Shown here: positions 48,075 to 60,958 of the stretch, one piece after another
Numbering within the stretch: position 1 is the stretch's first letter
How the letters are laid out: each line of letters starts with the position of its first letter
NCBI GenBank assembly: GCA_030062745.1
Contig: CP099840.1
Location: 8,495,432-8,559,431, forward strand
Reading direction: 5' to 3'
Length of the DNA stretch: 64,000 nt
From: Capitulum mitella
Taxonomy: Eukaryota; Arthropoda; Thecostraca; Pollicipedomorpha; Pollicipedidae
The notes under the pieces: generated by a model
The model's input: the letters and a program-made list of their open reading frames with translations, nothing else
What the model was told of the DNA's origin: nothing
Databases searched by the model: none
Position numbers and translations under genes: made by a program

Positions 48075-50987
48075 ACCTTTAAATGTTTGCCAAACCATGC
48101 CATAATGTCAATGATTGCATTACAGAATGATGACACAGCTGGAAGATGCACAGCAGAAGATGCAAGATGGAAGATGCATTGCACGAAGATCCTATAAATG
48201 ATTTAATAATTGATGATGATCCCATGATTAGAAGCAAGGGAGTCACAACATATAAAACACACTTGAACAGCCTGAAACACAAAATTAATCATAGCCATCT
48301 CAAATCAAATGTTTCTTTTTAATAAATCTGGCCTGAGCAAACTGAAGTGGGTAGCATTAGGATCACATTTCACACCAAGCTCAGGGTGCTGCATGGGCCC
48401 TGATACTGATAGTCAAGCATGCCCGAATATGGAGCAATTTTGCTCTGTGCAGCAATAAGATGCTGTTGGGGATCTTTATCATGTGTTATGACATGGCAAC
48501 CTGTGAACTGGGACACATCTAACACAGAACCCCATAATAGGACTTGGACCCAATGGCTGCCATGCACCAGACTTTGACATATGGCTCCTTATCTGTCATG
48601 CCATACTAATTGTTTTACTTTGTATAGCATGCCAAGTCAGCTTAGTCTAGCCTAGTCCTTCCATTACATCGCAGTGCACACCCAGTTTGTGCTTGATAGT
48701 AGTTCAAGCTTCAGCAGTGAATGAGACAATGTTGGTTACCATTTTTTTATCAAATAGTACACAGAGTAGTCTCTCAAGTAATAGTTTCATTCATACATTA
48801 CCCCCAACATCTTATTCAACCAGTAAAAAATGTTTCTTAATATTTTTTTTCATTCCATCCAATCACCTGAAGAAGGGACAGTCAGCATTTCACAACCCAC
48901 TTTGAATGCAGTTGCCTCTATGACATACTTCTTTTCAGGCTTGAACACTAAGTGTGAATTTAGTTACACTAGTAGGTCAAGACATTAAGTTAATAAATGT
49001 TGCATCGATAACAACACATTTCCGGTTTAATTCCAACTTTTACAAAACATAACATTACTGCCTCCTCACATCAAATCTCAAAAAACGTTTATGGTGCCCC
49101 CAAAATGGCTTAAGCATGACAGTGTAGAACGGCGATTCTCAGCCTGCCAAAATAAAGGACACACATAAAACGAAGATCAGTCCAGAAACAATTCTTAAGA
49201 AAACTTAAGTTCCCGCGACCCACGCACAGATTATCACCAGTACACATAACACCACTGTGATCCAAGCACGGGAAGCGAGCGAGCAGCGAGGAAGCCACTG
49301 CAGTTTCATACTTCGCGCAGCTAAGACAAAATATCAAAATATCGACAGCTAAATTGTAAAGCGCAAGGTAATAAAGCAGTACTGAATACTGTCAAGCCAT
49401 TTTCAAAAAAAAAAAATGATAACAATCAAGCACTTGCAAAGATCCAAAATGGGTTCGAATGTTTTTATTGATCCACACTCAGCACAAGGAAAGTTAGAAA
49501 TTTGCGCAATATGCCAAGCATGTCTTATTCTTTTATTATGCGAAACCGGCTTGTTGCTGAAAAATAACATTTATCTTCGTATAAAAATATAGCATACGTC
49601 TTTATCATTCAACATCAGTTACACTGCACGACGAAGTATTGCACATGAAGTATTTCGGCATCTAGTCATCATTATTGACTAAAGTATTTTATCATTATTG
49701 TCTAAAGCAGTGTCACCCACAGTGTTATTCGATATTTCCCTGTGTTATCAACAACCATTTTGAAGCGCAAGACCATAGCCAGGTCCAATGGGCAGGGACG
49801 GCGGATTGCATTTTCGGCTGGGGGGCAAGCTCTATCGGATCAACGGCCGACCTCATTTGGGTTACATTCTTCCGCCTCCCAAAAAAATAACCGAATCTCG
49901 TTCTTTTTACTACTGTCCAGTTTTTCGTTAAATAAACAAACCGTATTCTCAGGCTTTGGCGGTGGTGTACACTTGTGTTTTCTAAAATGCGTGGATTTTT
50001 TTAATTCAGGTCTCTACTCAGTGACGTTTTGCAGGTCTTTGCCCTTGGGCATTCATCTCCGTAATGGCGAATGATGCAGACTTCTGTCTCTCATGTTGTT
50101 TGCGTTTACAACACAAATTCAACATTATTATGACGTAGGGGAAACTGCCCAATTTGCGCCAACTTTTGAAAAAAACGGGCATTATGACTACGGTATGGTA
50201 AGCATCGTCCTATTTCTTTATCATATGCCTTCTCTGGTCTTTTGATCACGATAATGTCCCATGTTTTAAAGCTTTAGTCTTTCCCTTCTATTAGTTATTT
50301 AATTTCTAGCAAGACACTGCAAAAGATGCAGTTAGGGCACCGCTGCCGTATTTGCGCCACATGATGTTTAATTGTACCACCATAGAAGTGACACGTAGTT
50401 CCAGGTATTTTGCGGCGGCAAAGGTATAATAAACCAATATCTGGTATACTGTGAATCGTTTTACTTTTATTCTTTTTGCCAATACTTGCAAACAGGTCGG
50501 GAGAGGTGTTCGTATCCCGACAAGATGGTGGGCAGCCTCATGGAGATACATAGGTGCAGCAAATGGGTTTGGAGTCCATACCCCTCTTGTGATCCGAAAA
50601 TGTTTCCCTAAACCCGAAAATACTTAGTGCTGCATTTCCTAAATGTCCAAGCAAGGTCACCGAAATCAAAAGGGTTTTGGGGTATGTAAAGAGTGCATTC
50701 CATCTTTCAGGGGTCATTTCAGCATGTCAGGGAGTTAAATGGGTCCCAGAATCGTATAAAACACTGGAGCAAACATCACTACACCGTTAGCTGGTCCTGA
50801 CCAGGAGCGTAGCCGAGGGAGGGGGCAAATGGGCCATGGCCCCCTGGAGGCCAAGCGGGCCCTCTGGCAGCCGAGCGGGTCCCCCTGGGGCCGTAGGCTC
50901 CAGTTCTTTGGATAGCGTGAGGCACCCGCAGGGCGTCTTGCACTGTACGAAACAGAAAATTAAGACAAAATAGAGATATTTTAAGCA
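48075..50987. other. Intergenic; likely CCDC174 5' UTR/promoter side
   Basis: Head-to-tail interval between CCDC174 (transcribed leftward from about 48 kb) and MEGF8. There is no CpG island or TATA-like motif that I would commit to. It holds the short MITE copy at 49795-49932, and otherwise nothing that I recognise. Confidence 0.5.
49795..49932 (-). mobile_element. Short MITE-like repeat, copy 2
   Basis: Reverse-complement match of 43271-43384, including GGCTGGGG.CAAGCTC, TATCGGATCAACGGCCGACC and GTTTTTCG-TTAA. It is AT-expanded in the middle. Confidence 0.65.
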
Positions 50988-50991
50988 TTAA

Positions 50992-52211
50992 CCCGTCCCC
51001 GACTGGGGGGGCAGTTGACTGCCCCCCCTGAGGTTTTTCTGGGATTGCGAGAGAACCAACAAACACAGAGTCACGAAACTTTGTGTACCTTTTGCTCCAC
51101 CAATTTTATGTCTCTTGTCAAAATTTTGACCTCAGGTCACGTCAGGTGCCTGACCTAGGTCAGGTCAAACAGACCTATGTCAAAAAAGGTTTAGCGCCCT
51201 ATAACGTTTTTGCAAAACGAGGTGTCTCAATAATACTTTCAGGTATTAGTGATCGTGATAGATGCAACAAATCTGCTATCTCAGATTTTTCGGAATCTTC
51301 CGGGTCATTGACCTAAGGTCAAGCCCATTTTTAAGACATATCGCCATTTTTGCGGAAATTGACGGAATATTCCATAACATTTTTAATGTGGAATGAAGCA
51401 GACATCTAATTACTGTCATTGGGCAAAGTATCAGTGACTTCCAGCCATTGACCTGAGGTCAGGTCACGAATAACTGTAGTGGGCCAAAATGTACCACCGT
51501 CAAAATCGACGATGAATTACTCAGAATGGGTAAAAAATGGCAGAAATAACTTGCACAGACGTAATTAATACCAGGAACCTCAAAAAGTTTGAAAAAGAAG
51601 CATGTTTTGGAAATAAACAGGCTCTCGCGAATAAAGCTCCGCCAACTTTGTAGACTGGCAAGTAATCAATTTTTCCACAATTTAAGCATGAGAAACCATC
51701 ACAAGAACCACAAAGATCAATGAAATTGACATAGATCGTCTTTTTTCGCGAAAATAAAGGAACGCCAAAATTAGTTCCCGTCAATTCGGTACCGCATACA
51801 GCAGCGGCGCACAGGGACGGCTGACGGGAGAATTACGGTGTCTTTAACTCAACGTTTCGGCGTATATATTGAACAAACCTGGGGAAATTAGACGTGTATC
51901 GGTATCCGTGGACATTTACTTGTGCGCTGGTGCCTTTACCTATGCGTTATTAGTCACAGCCCTTGAGATTCAGGCCATTTCTCGGTCTCATGCAGTCGGC
52001 TATGAGAAAACATATATAGGGCGTAAATTGGCTTACATATTATCTAAAACTAGAAATGAGACCAGTTTCGAGCTCTAATCGTTACAGGCTTTCCAACGGT
52101 ATGCTTATTTTTATCGTGCGACCAACCGTTCGTGAGTTAGAGAGAGGGGCAGTCAACTGCCCCCCCCCCCCAGTCGCCGATGTTCGGGACGGACCGACGG
52201 TCGTGCGCGGG
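50992..52211 (-). mobile_element. TTAA-flanked element, family 2, copy B
   Basis: A 1220-bp element between TTAA at 50988-50991 and TTAA at 52212-52215, with ends CCCGTCCCC and TGCGCGGG. It is the opposite orientation of the copy at 12962-14161. It carries TGACCTAGGTCA (everted AGGTCA pair) near 51150 and GACCTAAGGTCA near 51310. It is non-coding. Confidence 0.85.
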
Positions 52212-52249
52212 TTAAGGATGGCTGACGGTATTTGGGTTTTATGGGACGC

Positions 52250-53040
52250 TGGACGGCCAGAGGGTCCTCGAGTGTAATAAGCGGGCTCCTGGCATGGGCA
52301 AGGTCCCCCTGAGACTGCTAGTGAGGCCCCTGAAGCGCCAACAAAAGCCCCTTGTTACGGCTAGAGGGGCCCTAAAAGATTGTCAGATATGCCTCACGCA
52401 ACAGAGGAAGACCCCTGATACAGCTATGGGGACCGCCGGAGACGTTCAGAAGGCCCATGACACTGCACAGGGGCCCTGAAAGGGTCTTTTGTAACTGCCA
52501 GAGGACCCCTGAGATAGCGATAAGAGGGGTGCCCAGGACCACAGGTGGTTCACTGAGACCGCCAGAGAGGGACATTTGAGATTGCTAACTAGAAGTTCCT
52601 AGGAATAGGGGCCCTTGAGACGACCAGAGGGGCCCTTGAAACTACTAGACCTTGGGACGTCCAGACTGCTCCTGAAACGGCCAAAGGACCTACAGGATTG
52701 GCAGAGGTGCCTCTGTCACGGCGCAGAGACTTATAGAGGGCTTTTTTAGTGCCTGAGGGGCTCCTTAGACGACAAAAACGTCCCAGGGACGACAGGAGGA
52801 AACCCGAGATGGCTTAATCGTCCCTGAAACTGCCAGATGGGTCACTGAGACTGCCCGAAGTGCCTCTGAAACTGCCAAAGGAGCGCCTGAGACGTCCCGC
52901 GGGACACGTGAAATTGTAAAAGGAACCTGAGACCACTAGAGGGTCCTGGTACGACCGTCGGCTCGGGACCACCAAAAGTGCCCCTGTAACTGCAAAAGGG
53001 AACCTAAATTAAACTGGCAAAAAAAAAAACAAAATCCCCG
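52250..53040. repeat. Degenerate ~30-bp array rich in GGCCCCTGAGAC/TGCCAGAGG
   Basis: Repeated AGGGGCCCCTGAGACTGCCA-like units, strongly diverged. It resembles in style, but not in exact sequence, the arrays at 37.6-39.1 and 45.6-46.3 kb. Confidence 0.6.
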
Positions 53041-54568
53041 CAAGTTACGGGATGGAGCGGGAGGGGAGATACAGACGGGCTCCTAGACCAGATACAAACA
53101 CGACATTTGAAATGGAGGGAGGGACGGAACCGCCTAAGTTCTCACCGTTTTTGTCATATTTCGGCCACTTTGTTCGGGAACAAAACAAAATTTTCTTAAA
53201 TAAGGTGGCGCATTTGAATTTTTCGTTGCTATTATTTTGTGCGGTAATGAAGCAAAATAACGTCATTTTTCACATCTGAAGGGCAAGAAAATGGTGCCCC
53301 GCGTTGACCATTCGCCCCCATCCCTCTCCCGCCTTGGCAAAATCCTGGATCCGCCCTTGGCGAGGGTCCCCATTGGTTACGAGGGCCCCCTTGATCCAAT
53401 TTGTCTCCCCCCGGTGGAATCCTGGCTACGCCCCTGGTCCTGCCTCGATTGTGGTATTGACGCAATGAGGCCTGGCAACTGGTGGCGCAAAAAGGGCAAT
53501 GACTGTATCATGACAAGATTAGCCGCGGATAAAAAACGCGCGAACGTATCATCGCTACTCTGGTCAAATGGGAAGGGTAATTCCACAACGGAGGTACTGT
53601 ATAGGAACAGTTTTCCTTCGCGGTATTAGTAACACAGTAATACACAGGTAACACAAGCCAGAAAATTAATTCAAACTCTACTGAAACTTCACGGACCCAC
53701 CATACGTCTGTACCGCTGACAGAGAGGAAAAGAAAGGGGTCAAATACGCAGCTATGCTGTCTCTCCCAGAAAATATCCTTCATCTGCCAATCAACTGTCT
53801 CAGTTAGGAGATAATGAGAGGTGGCGCAATCAAACAGAGGGGCGCCCAATGGGCAGCCTCCATATATTTGTAAACGGTTGAATGACAGTTTCCTGGCACA
53901 ACATTAAATTATAATTCGAAGCTCAGTAACAAAGCTTCTACAGACTATCCCACGACAACGCAATCATTATCTCAGGCACTTGCCAAAGCAGCTTGGGCTG
54001 TCCCCCCACACAGATAATGTAGACACGCGCGCGCACTTCGTGCCAGACACGCGTTTTCACACACCACCGACCCGCACTTGCACCAGCCGGCGACGCCAGA
54101 CCTCCCAGCTTCCCGTTCATGACTCGGTCCACTGGCGAGATCTCCTCTCAACAGACACAACAAGGCTACCTCTACTGCACCGCCTGCCACACGGTCGTTA
54201 CGTGCAACCCGGTTGGCTGATTAGCGTTCACCGTAGAGCAGCTTCGGCAGATCGCACGAAGGAGAGGAAATACTTACAGTTAACTCTCAAAGGTTATATT
54301 AAGAAGCGAACATGTACATCAAAGTGATGCGGACGAACACATATGATGAACTATGATTTACACCAAGCTCAATGCGCAACATAGGGAAAATCCCGGCCCC
54401 AAAACTCCGCTACCCTCTTTAGCCCTATACCCGCAGGACCCACCCCAAGGAAGCCACGGTGCGAACTGCCTCGACGGGCGGGCTACACACGCAGACATCA
54501 CCTGGCGGCCGCAACGACGGGACACAGCCCTTGCCGCCTCCTGGCGGCCGCACAGGCCGCGGCTCAAC
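53041..54568. other. Unassigned intergenic sequence
   Basis: It contains a CCTGGCTACGCCCCTGG motif near 53430, typical of ends of dispersed repeats. A frame at about 54170-54215 reads QQGYLYCTACHTVVTCNPVG, which faintly resembles a chitin-binding cysteine pattern but lacks splice sites. Two CCTGGCGGCCGCA repeats precede the foldback element. Confidence 0.4.
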
Positions 54569-57262
54569 ATGTCCGTCAAGACAGCCCATATTCAGCCCAG
54601 ATTCAGCCCATATTCGGGACGCCTCAGATCGCAATGAAACTTGCAACCAACAAAGTTCGTAGCACTAGTAGTCGATGGCCTAAGTCATTCAGTGGCATTC
54701 CTAACCGTTTGACCTCTAGAGGTCAACAAAGGTGACATTGCCGAAATTTGCACAGCAGATTGTGGCCCACCCAGCAGAGCTACGGCGCTCAAAATGACAC
54801 CAAACGACTCGCCCAGACCTGGTCTTACTTTCCCAATACAAATTTGACCTCTCAATGTCATACAATGACCTAAGGTCATTTACGGGTCACGTTGGATATA
54901 CAATTGCACAGCATACCTCGAACATACCAATAGGCCAAATTGAGATCAAAAGTACATCATCGTCTAGCCCGTAAAGCGAAGTAACTTTTCCTGAAAGTCA
55001 TTTGCGCATGCGTGACCTCGTTTGACCTAGGCGAGACAAAATGCACCGAAAACCGACGGCGTATAGGGTGCAGCCCGGATGGAGCCCAGATTCGGGACGC
55101 CTCAGACCGCAGCCAAACTAGCACACAACATAGGTCGAAGCACTAGTAGTCGGTGGTCTAGGCCATTCAGCGGCACTCCTAACCGTTTGACCTCCAAAGG
55201 CCAACAAAGGTCACATTGCCGAAATTTGCACAGCAGATTGTGGCCCACCCAGCAGAGCTACGGCGCTCAAAATGACACCAAACGACTCGCCCAGACCTGG
55301 TCTTACTTTCCCAATACAAATTTGACCTCTCAATGTCATACAATGACCTAAGGTCATTTACGGGTCACGTTGGATATACAATTGCACAGCATATCTCGAA
55401 CATACCAATAGGCCAAATTGAGATCAAAAGTACATCATCGTCTAGCCCGTAAAGCGAAGTAACTTTTCCTGAAAGTCATTTGCGCATGCGTGACCTCGTT
55501 TGACCTAGGCGAGACAAAATGCACCGAAAACCGACGGCGTATAGGGTGCAGCCCGGATGGAGCCCAGATTCGGGACGCCTCAGACCGCAGCGAAACTAGC
55601 ACACAACATAGGTCGAAGCACTAGTAGTCGGTGGTCTAGGCCATTCAGCGGCACTCCTAACCGTTTGACCTCCAAAGGCCAACAAAGGTCACATTGCCGA
55701 AATTTGCACAGCAGATTGTGGCCCACCCAGCAGAGCTACGGCGCTCAAAATGACACCAAACGACTCGCCCAGACCTAGTCTTACTTTCCCAATACAAATT
55801 TGACCTCTCAATGTCACACAATGACCTAAGGTCATTTACGGGTCACGTTGGAAATACAATTGCACAGCATATCTTTAAGATACCAGTAGGTCAAATTGAG
55901 ATAAAAAGAACACCATTGTGTATTAATTTTTTCAATACCTCCATTGATGTGATTTTTAGTGAAGTTTACTAATGATCTTTTATATATATTTTTTTGGTTA
56001 ATAAAAAATAGGAAGTAGTTGTGACTAAAATTTGCAGCGTTTTAATATACTTTTGGTATTTGTTCTTCTTTTCGTCACAACTGCGTAGGAAATGATGTGA
56101 TGTTTGGTACTACGGCGGCGGCAATGTGATTTCGGCAATGTGACCTTTGTTGGCCTTTGGAGGTCAAACGGTTAGGAGTGCCGCTGAATGGCCTAGACCA
56201 CCGACTACTAGTGCTTCGACCTATGTTGTGTGCTAGTTTCGCTGCGGTCTGAGGCGTCCCGAATCTGGGCTCCATCCGGGCTGCACCTATACGCCGTCGG
56301 TTTTCGGTGCATTTTGTCTCGCCTAGGTCAAACGAGGTCACGCATGCGCAAATGACTTTCAGGAAAAGTTACTTCGCTTTACGGGCTAGACGATGATGTA
56401 CTTTTGATCTCAATTTGGCCTATTGGTATGTTCGAGATATGCTGTGCAATTGTATATCCAACGTGACCCGTAAATGACCTTAGGTCATTGTATGACGTTA
56501 AGAGGTCAAATTTGTATTGGGAAAGTAAGACCAGGTCTGGGCGAGTCGTTTGGTGTCATTTTGAGCGCCGTAGCTCTGCTGGGTGGGCCACAATCTGCTG
56601 TGCAAATTTCGGCAATGTGACCTTTGTTGACCTTTGGAGGTCAAACGGTTAGGAGTGCCGCTGAATGGCCTAGACCACCGACTACTAGTGCTTCGACCTA
56701 TGTTGTGTGCTAGTTTCGCTGCGGTCTGAGGCGTCCCGAATCTGGGCTCCATCCGGGCTGCACCCTATACGCCGTCGGTTTTCGGTGCATTTTGTCTCGC
56801 CTAGGTCAAACGAGGTCACGTATGCGCAAATGACTTTCAGGAAAAGTTACTTCGCCTTACGGGCTAGACGATGATGTACTTTTGATCTCAATTTGGCCTA
56901 TTGGTATGTTCGAGATATGCTGTGCAATTGTATATCCAACGTGACCCGTAAATGACCTTAGGTCATTGTGTGTCATTGAGAGGTCAAATTTGTATTGGGA
57001 AAGTAAGACCAGGTCTGGGCGAGTCGTTTGGTGTCATTTTGAGCGCCGTAGCTCTGCTGGGTGGGCCACAATCTGCTGTGCAAATTTCGGCAATGTCACC
57101 TTTGTTGACCTCTAGAGGTCAAACGGTTAGGAATGCCACTGAATGACTTAGGCCATCGACTACTAGTGCTACGAACTTTGTTGGTTGCAAGTTTCATTGC
57201 GATCTGAGGCGTCCCGAATATGGGCTGAATCTGGGCTGAATATGGGCTGTTTTGACGGACAT
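54569..57262. mobile_element. Foldback-type element with tandem-repeat arms
   Basis: Two inverted arms, about 1.35 kb (left) and 1.13 kb (right), begin ATGTCCGTCAARACAGCCC and meet around a unique AT-rich spacer (about 55915-56130). Each arm is made of 478-bp tandem units (unit starts at 55073 and 55551 on the left; mirrored near 56288 and 56766 on the right). The outermost unit is diverged and the inner ones are nearly identical. The 9 bp CGGCTCAAC at 54560-54568 recur exactly at 57263-57271. Foldback elements of the Mutator-like group have just this architecture and a 9-bp duplication. It has no coding capacity; the repeated short frames in the units are artefacts. Confidence 0.92.
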
Positions 57263-57271
57263 CGGCTCAAC

Positions 57272-58253
57272 CTGCCCCCTAGCGGCGGCGCTCCGAGACG
57301 GTTGTGTGTGCGGCCGGAGCCGCGCACGGCACCGTGGCCTTATTATTCTTTACAATAATGTAATGATGGCAGCAACAAACCTCTGACATAATGGACACAA
57401 CCATCTTGCCAGAGCGCTAAAGGGATTAACAGTCAGTACCATGCCCAGCACCCCTATGTATGGAATTCAAAAAAGAGTCTCAGAAATATCGAGCTGAGTG
57501 ACGCCAAAAACACGTAGGGCTACTATAAAACAAATATAATACAATTTTCCCCGTGGGGGTAATGTTAAATTTCTAGAAAGTGGGGACCATGGCCCAGCTC
57601 TCCCTCTTCCCCCTGTTCCTACGTCCATGTGTCAATGCCCACAACAGCGGTTATATTTCTCTCTGTTGACGTCACGTTTGTTACAAAAGGCTGCCGCGTA
57701 CATTTGTGCTGATCAGTCCTGACATCATCGCCAGAATCGTTGCGGCTTGTAATGGGCGCCGAGTGCCATCAAATTTCATGACTACCCTATCTGAGAAACC
57801 TTCGGATTTGTACTAAATTTCACGAAAACAGTTATCGTCTATCGCCGAGGCTCCCACAATCATTTCTTTTTTTTTAACAGAATAAGGTGGATTTTTTACT
57901 ATTTTACTTAGTGCAGTGAGCGAAATTTCTGATGGGTAAAACATAGTTTTGCCCCCCCCCCAGCCTGACGGCTGGAGGGTAACCGCCCCTCCTGCCCCCC
58001 CCCTTTTCCGCTGTCGCTGCCAATGGACGTCTCCGGTCAGGCCCCCAGTACAATTCGGAATGGTTGCAAGACATGTAGCAAACCGTTAAAAACGTCATAT
58101 TTCGTTTTCAGTTGTGACATGACCTTATGCGATCTCTTCATTCTTCATTGTTTGTACGAAAAAACCGAAACCCAGGAGCACTCCTTTTAGTGACCTTACA
58201 TTCAATCACCTGATATTCCAAACCTGCAATGTCTCAAAACAGGCGGAACTGAA
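57272..58253. other. No recognisable gene
   Basis: Unassigned sequence with C-runs near 57952 and 57987. Nothing else stands out. Confidence 0.5.
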
Positions 58254-60070
58254 CCCGTCCCCTACTGGGGGGAGGGGGACGGTTGGCCGCCCCGCTGGTT
58301 TTTCCAAGACTGCGAAAGAACCAACGAATGCAGTGCCATGGAACTTTGTGCACCTTACGCTTCCTCATTCTTATACCCCGTGTCAAAGTCTTGACCTCAG
58401 GTCAAGTCAAAGGTCTGACCTAGGTCAGGTCAAATGGACATATGTCCAAAAGACTTATCGTCCTACAACGTTTTCGGAAAACATAAGATCACGATAAAAC
58501 TTTTAGGGATGACAGATCTTAACAGATGCAAGAAATATGCTATCTCAGTTTTTCGGGAACATATTGGTCATTGACCTAAGGTCATTGCATTTCAAGGACG
58601 TCTTTTCCGGAAAATGACAAAACTTTTGGTAATATTTTTAGTGTGGGGTGATGCAAACATCCCTTCACCGCCAATAGGCAAAGGATTAATGGCTTCCAGC
58701 CATTGATCTGAGGTCAGGTCACGAATAACTGTTTGAGTCAAAATGCGCCGCCGTCAAAATCGGTGATGAATTACTCATAACGGGTAGAAAATGGCAGAAC
58801 TGGCTCCCACAGTTGCGAAGAGTACCAAGAAGTTCAAAAAGTTTAAAAAACTGCAGATTTGGGAATAAACAGGCTCTCGAGAATAAAGCTCTGCCAGTTG
58901 TGTAGACTGAAAACTGCAGACTTTTCCCAGGGGCGTCGATTTCTGTAAATGATTGGTGGGCCAAGCCGAGGGTCCGACAACCTAACCTGCCCCCAAATGT
59001 GGGTTTCTCAACGGAATTAGCCCACTTTATTTTGACCAGCAGCAGTTTATAAGTTTTTGTTACCATTTATCGAATGAAAAGTTGCATTTATCCCACTTAT
59101 ATAAATATATATTAGGCACGTTCCCAGGATTTTCCTTGGGGGGGGGGGCGCCAAACGTCAAAATAAAATTGTCAAATGTCAAGTCAAGCAAAAAAATGTC
59201 AATATTTCATCATACGCCATAGGCATATGACATATGACAGGCACATGACAGACATATGACAGGCATATACCACAGGCATAGAAGAAAAGGCAGCAATTTT
59301 ATGCAATTTATCTCATATTTAATGCACAGAGAAACATGTAGTTTGTTTTTGCAAGATATATATGATCACTATTACGTGTTCATGCGAAATCGCCATGTAT
59401 CTAGTGTGGACCGCTTGGTTCAGGGGGGCCATGGCCCCCATTGCCCCCCCCCCCTTGGCTTCGCCCCTGGTATATATAGACAGAAGACAGAAATATAGAT
59501 AGATACGTCCTTTGGACTTCTCAAAGGAATACAAATGGACACCCCTGGATTTTTCCTCCAAAATTTCAGCATGGACAACCATCACAAGAACCACCAGGAT
59601 AAACAATATTGGACTGAAAGGCGTACGTCGCGAAATTAAAGGAACGTAAAATTAGTTCGTTCATTGCATACCGCGTTCAGCTACATCCGCCGAAAGACAG
59701 CGCGAAAATCTTCGTGTCTGGAGCTGAACGTTTCGGTGTACACATAATAAACAAATCAGCGTAATAGGTCGCGTACCGGCATCTGCGGACTTTTACCTGT
59801 CCGCTGGTGTCCTTACCTAGACCTGATTAATCACAGCCATTGAGACCCAGGCCGCTTCCACTTTTATGCAGTCGGATGTGAGAAAACAGCGTACTCGGCT
59901 TACATATTATCCAAAACTAAAAATGAGCCCAGTTCCGAGCTCCACTTGTCACGATGTTTCCAATGGTGCGCTTATTTTTATCGCGCGACCAATCGTTTGT
60001 GAGTTAGAGGGAGAGTCAATCACCCCTTCTCGTCGGGCGTGGTTTGCGCCGACTGCTACTCGGGCGCGGG
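58254..60070 (-). mobile_element. TTAA family 2, copy C, interrupted by another element
   Basis: It matches the copy at 50992-52211 in the same orientation. It starts CCCGTCCCC after a mutated TTAA (TGAA) and ends GGCGCGGG before TTAA at 60071-60074. A foreign ~620-bp segment splits it at 58928-59547. Confidence 0.8.
58928..59547. mobile_element. hAT-like non-autonomous element nested in family-2 element
   Basis: It begins CAGGGGCGTCGATTTC and ends ACACCCCTG, short CAGGGG inverted ends. It is flanked by GACTTTTCC (58919-58927) and GATTTTTCC (59548-59556), an 8-9 bp duplication with one mismatch. Removing it restores continuity with copy B. A C-run with CCTTGGCTTCGCCCCTGG lies near 59450, suggesting yet another internal repeat end. 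Confidence 0.75.
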
Positions 60071-60074
60071 TTAA

Positions 60075-60958
60075 TGCAGCTCTGCCAACCAAACTCGCCT
60101 TCAGCTGCTCTGTACCGTTCCAGAGGTAACGAGGACAATGGCATGGGGGGACGAATTATCCCGTTTCGAACGGCGTAGGTTAAACTATCTCTGCCGCGCT
60201 AAGACACGTGTATATTTTGCAGCAGATGTACCATATCCTAATCACCTTCCAAGCGGCTGTATAAGCGACTGCGACTAGGCCGAATCGCATTTTTCGGTCT
60301 GATTTTATGCATCAATCAATGGTTACAGTCAGTATGCGATTCATGGGAGGTCACACACGCATATAAAAGAAACAGACGTAAGAAAAATGACGAGCATGAA
60401 AGAATACCAACGCAAATGCCTGCGTTACATCACATGACATTCTAAACGATGTTCCACAACATGAAAGATGCCCATCACACCTATGGCACAGCAACAATCT
60501 CCAGTCCACACCACATGCGGATTTGCATAGGATGACAATGTACAGCCTGAATTACGCTTTGATGGCGTCACGTGCGGAACACGTTCCACACGGGAGCCGC
60601 GCCGTCCTGCAGTGACCCGGACGGCAGGCTGTGGGCGCCGCAGGGGTGCTCCCCGACTACCTGAGATCTCGACCGACCGGCCGTGGCCGACACCACCAAC
60701 TCACTGTAAAGATGTAGCAAAAGGCAACTTGGCGAGTCAAGCATATGTCACAATTATCACGGATAACAGCAGCGAAAGGCATTACGCCTGTCGCACCAGA
60801 CGCTCCTCTACTAGCCCGATGTGACCTAGCCGTCTCGAACGTGCTATTAGAAAACGTGATCTAGCCGCCTGCGTCTCGCCTCGGCTTGTCCGGTCGCTCT
60901 GGTCGTGCCGCCGTCAGACAGGCCTGCCAGACGGCACCGCTCCTACCCAGGCGCAGCG
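60075..60958. other. MEGF8 3' flank / probable 3' UTR
   Basis: No ORF was recognised. The part nearest the MEGF8 stop is CG-rich. I did not identify a poly(A) signal with confidence. Confidence 0.5.

Noticed and set aside
54130-54216. QQGYLYCTACHTVVTCNPVG, faintly like a chitin-binding domain
   Set aside because: The stop follows directly, there are too few cysteines and no credible donor or acceptor.
55079-56752. Identical 70-90 codon frames on both strands
   Set aside because: They are copies of the 478-bp foldback units, not a gene family.
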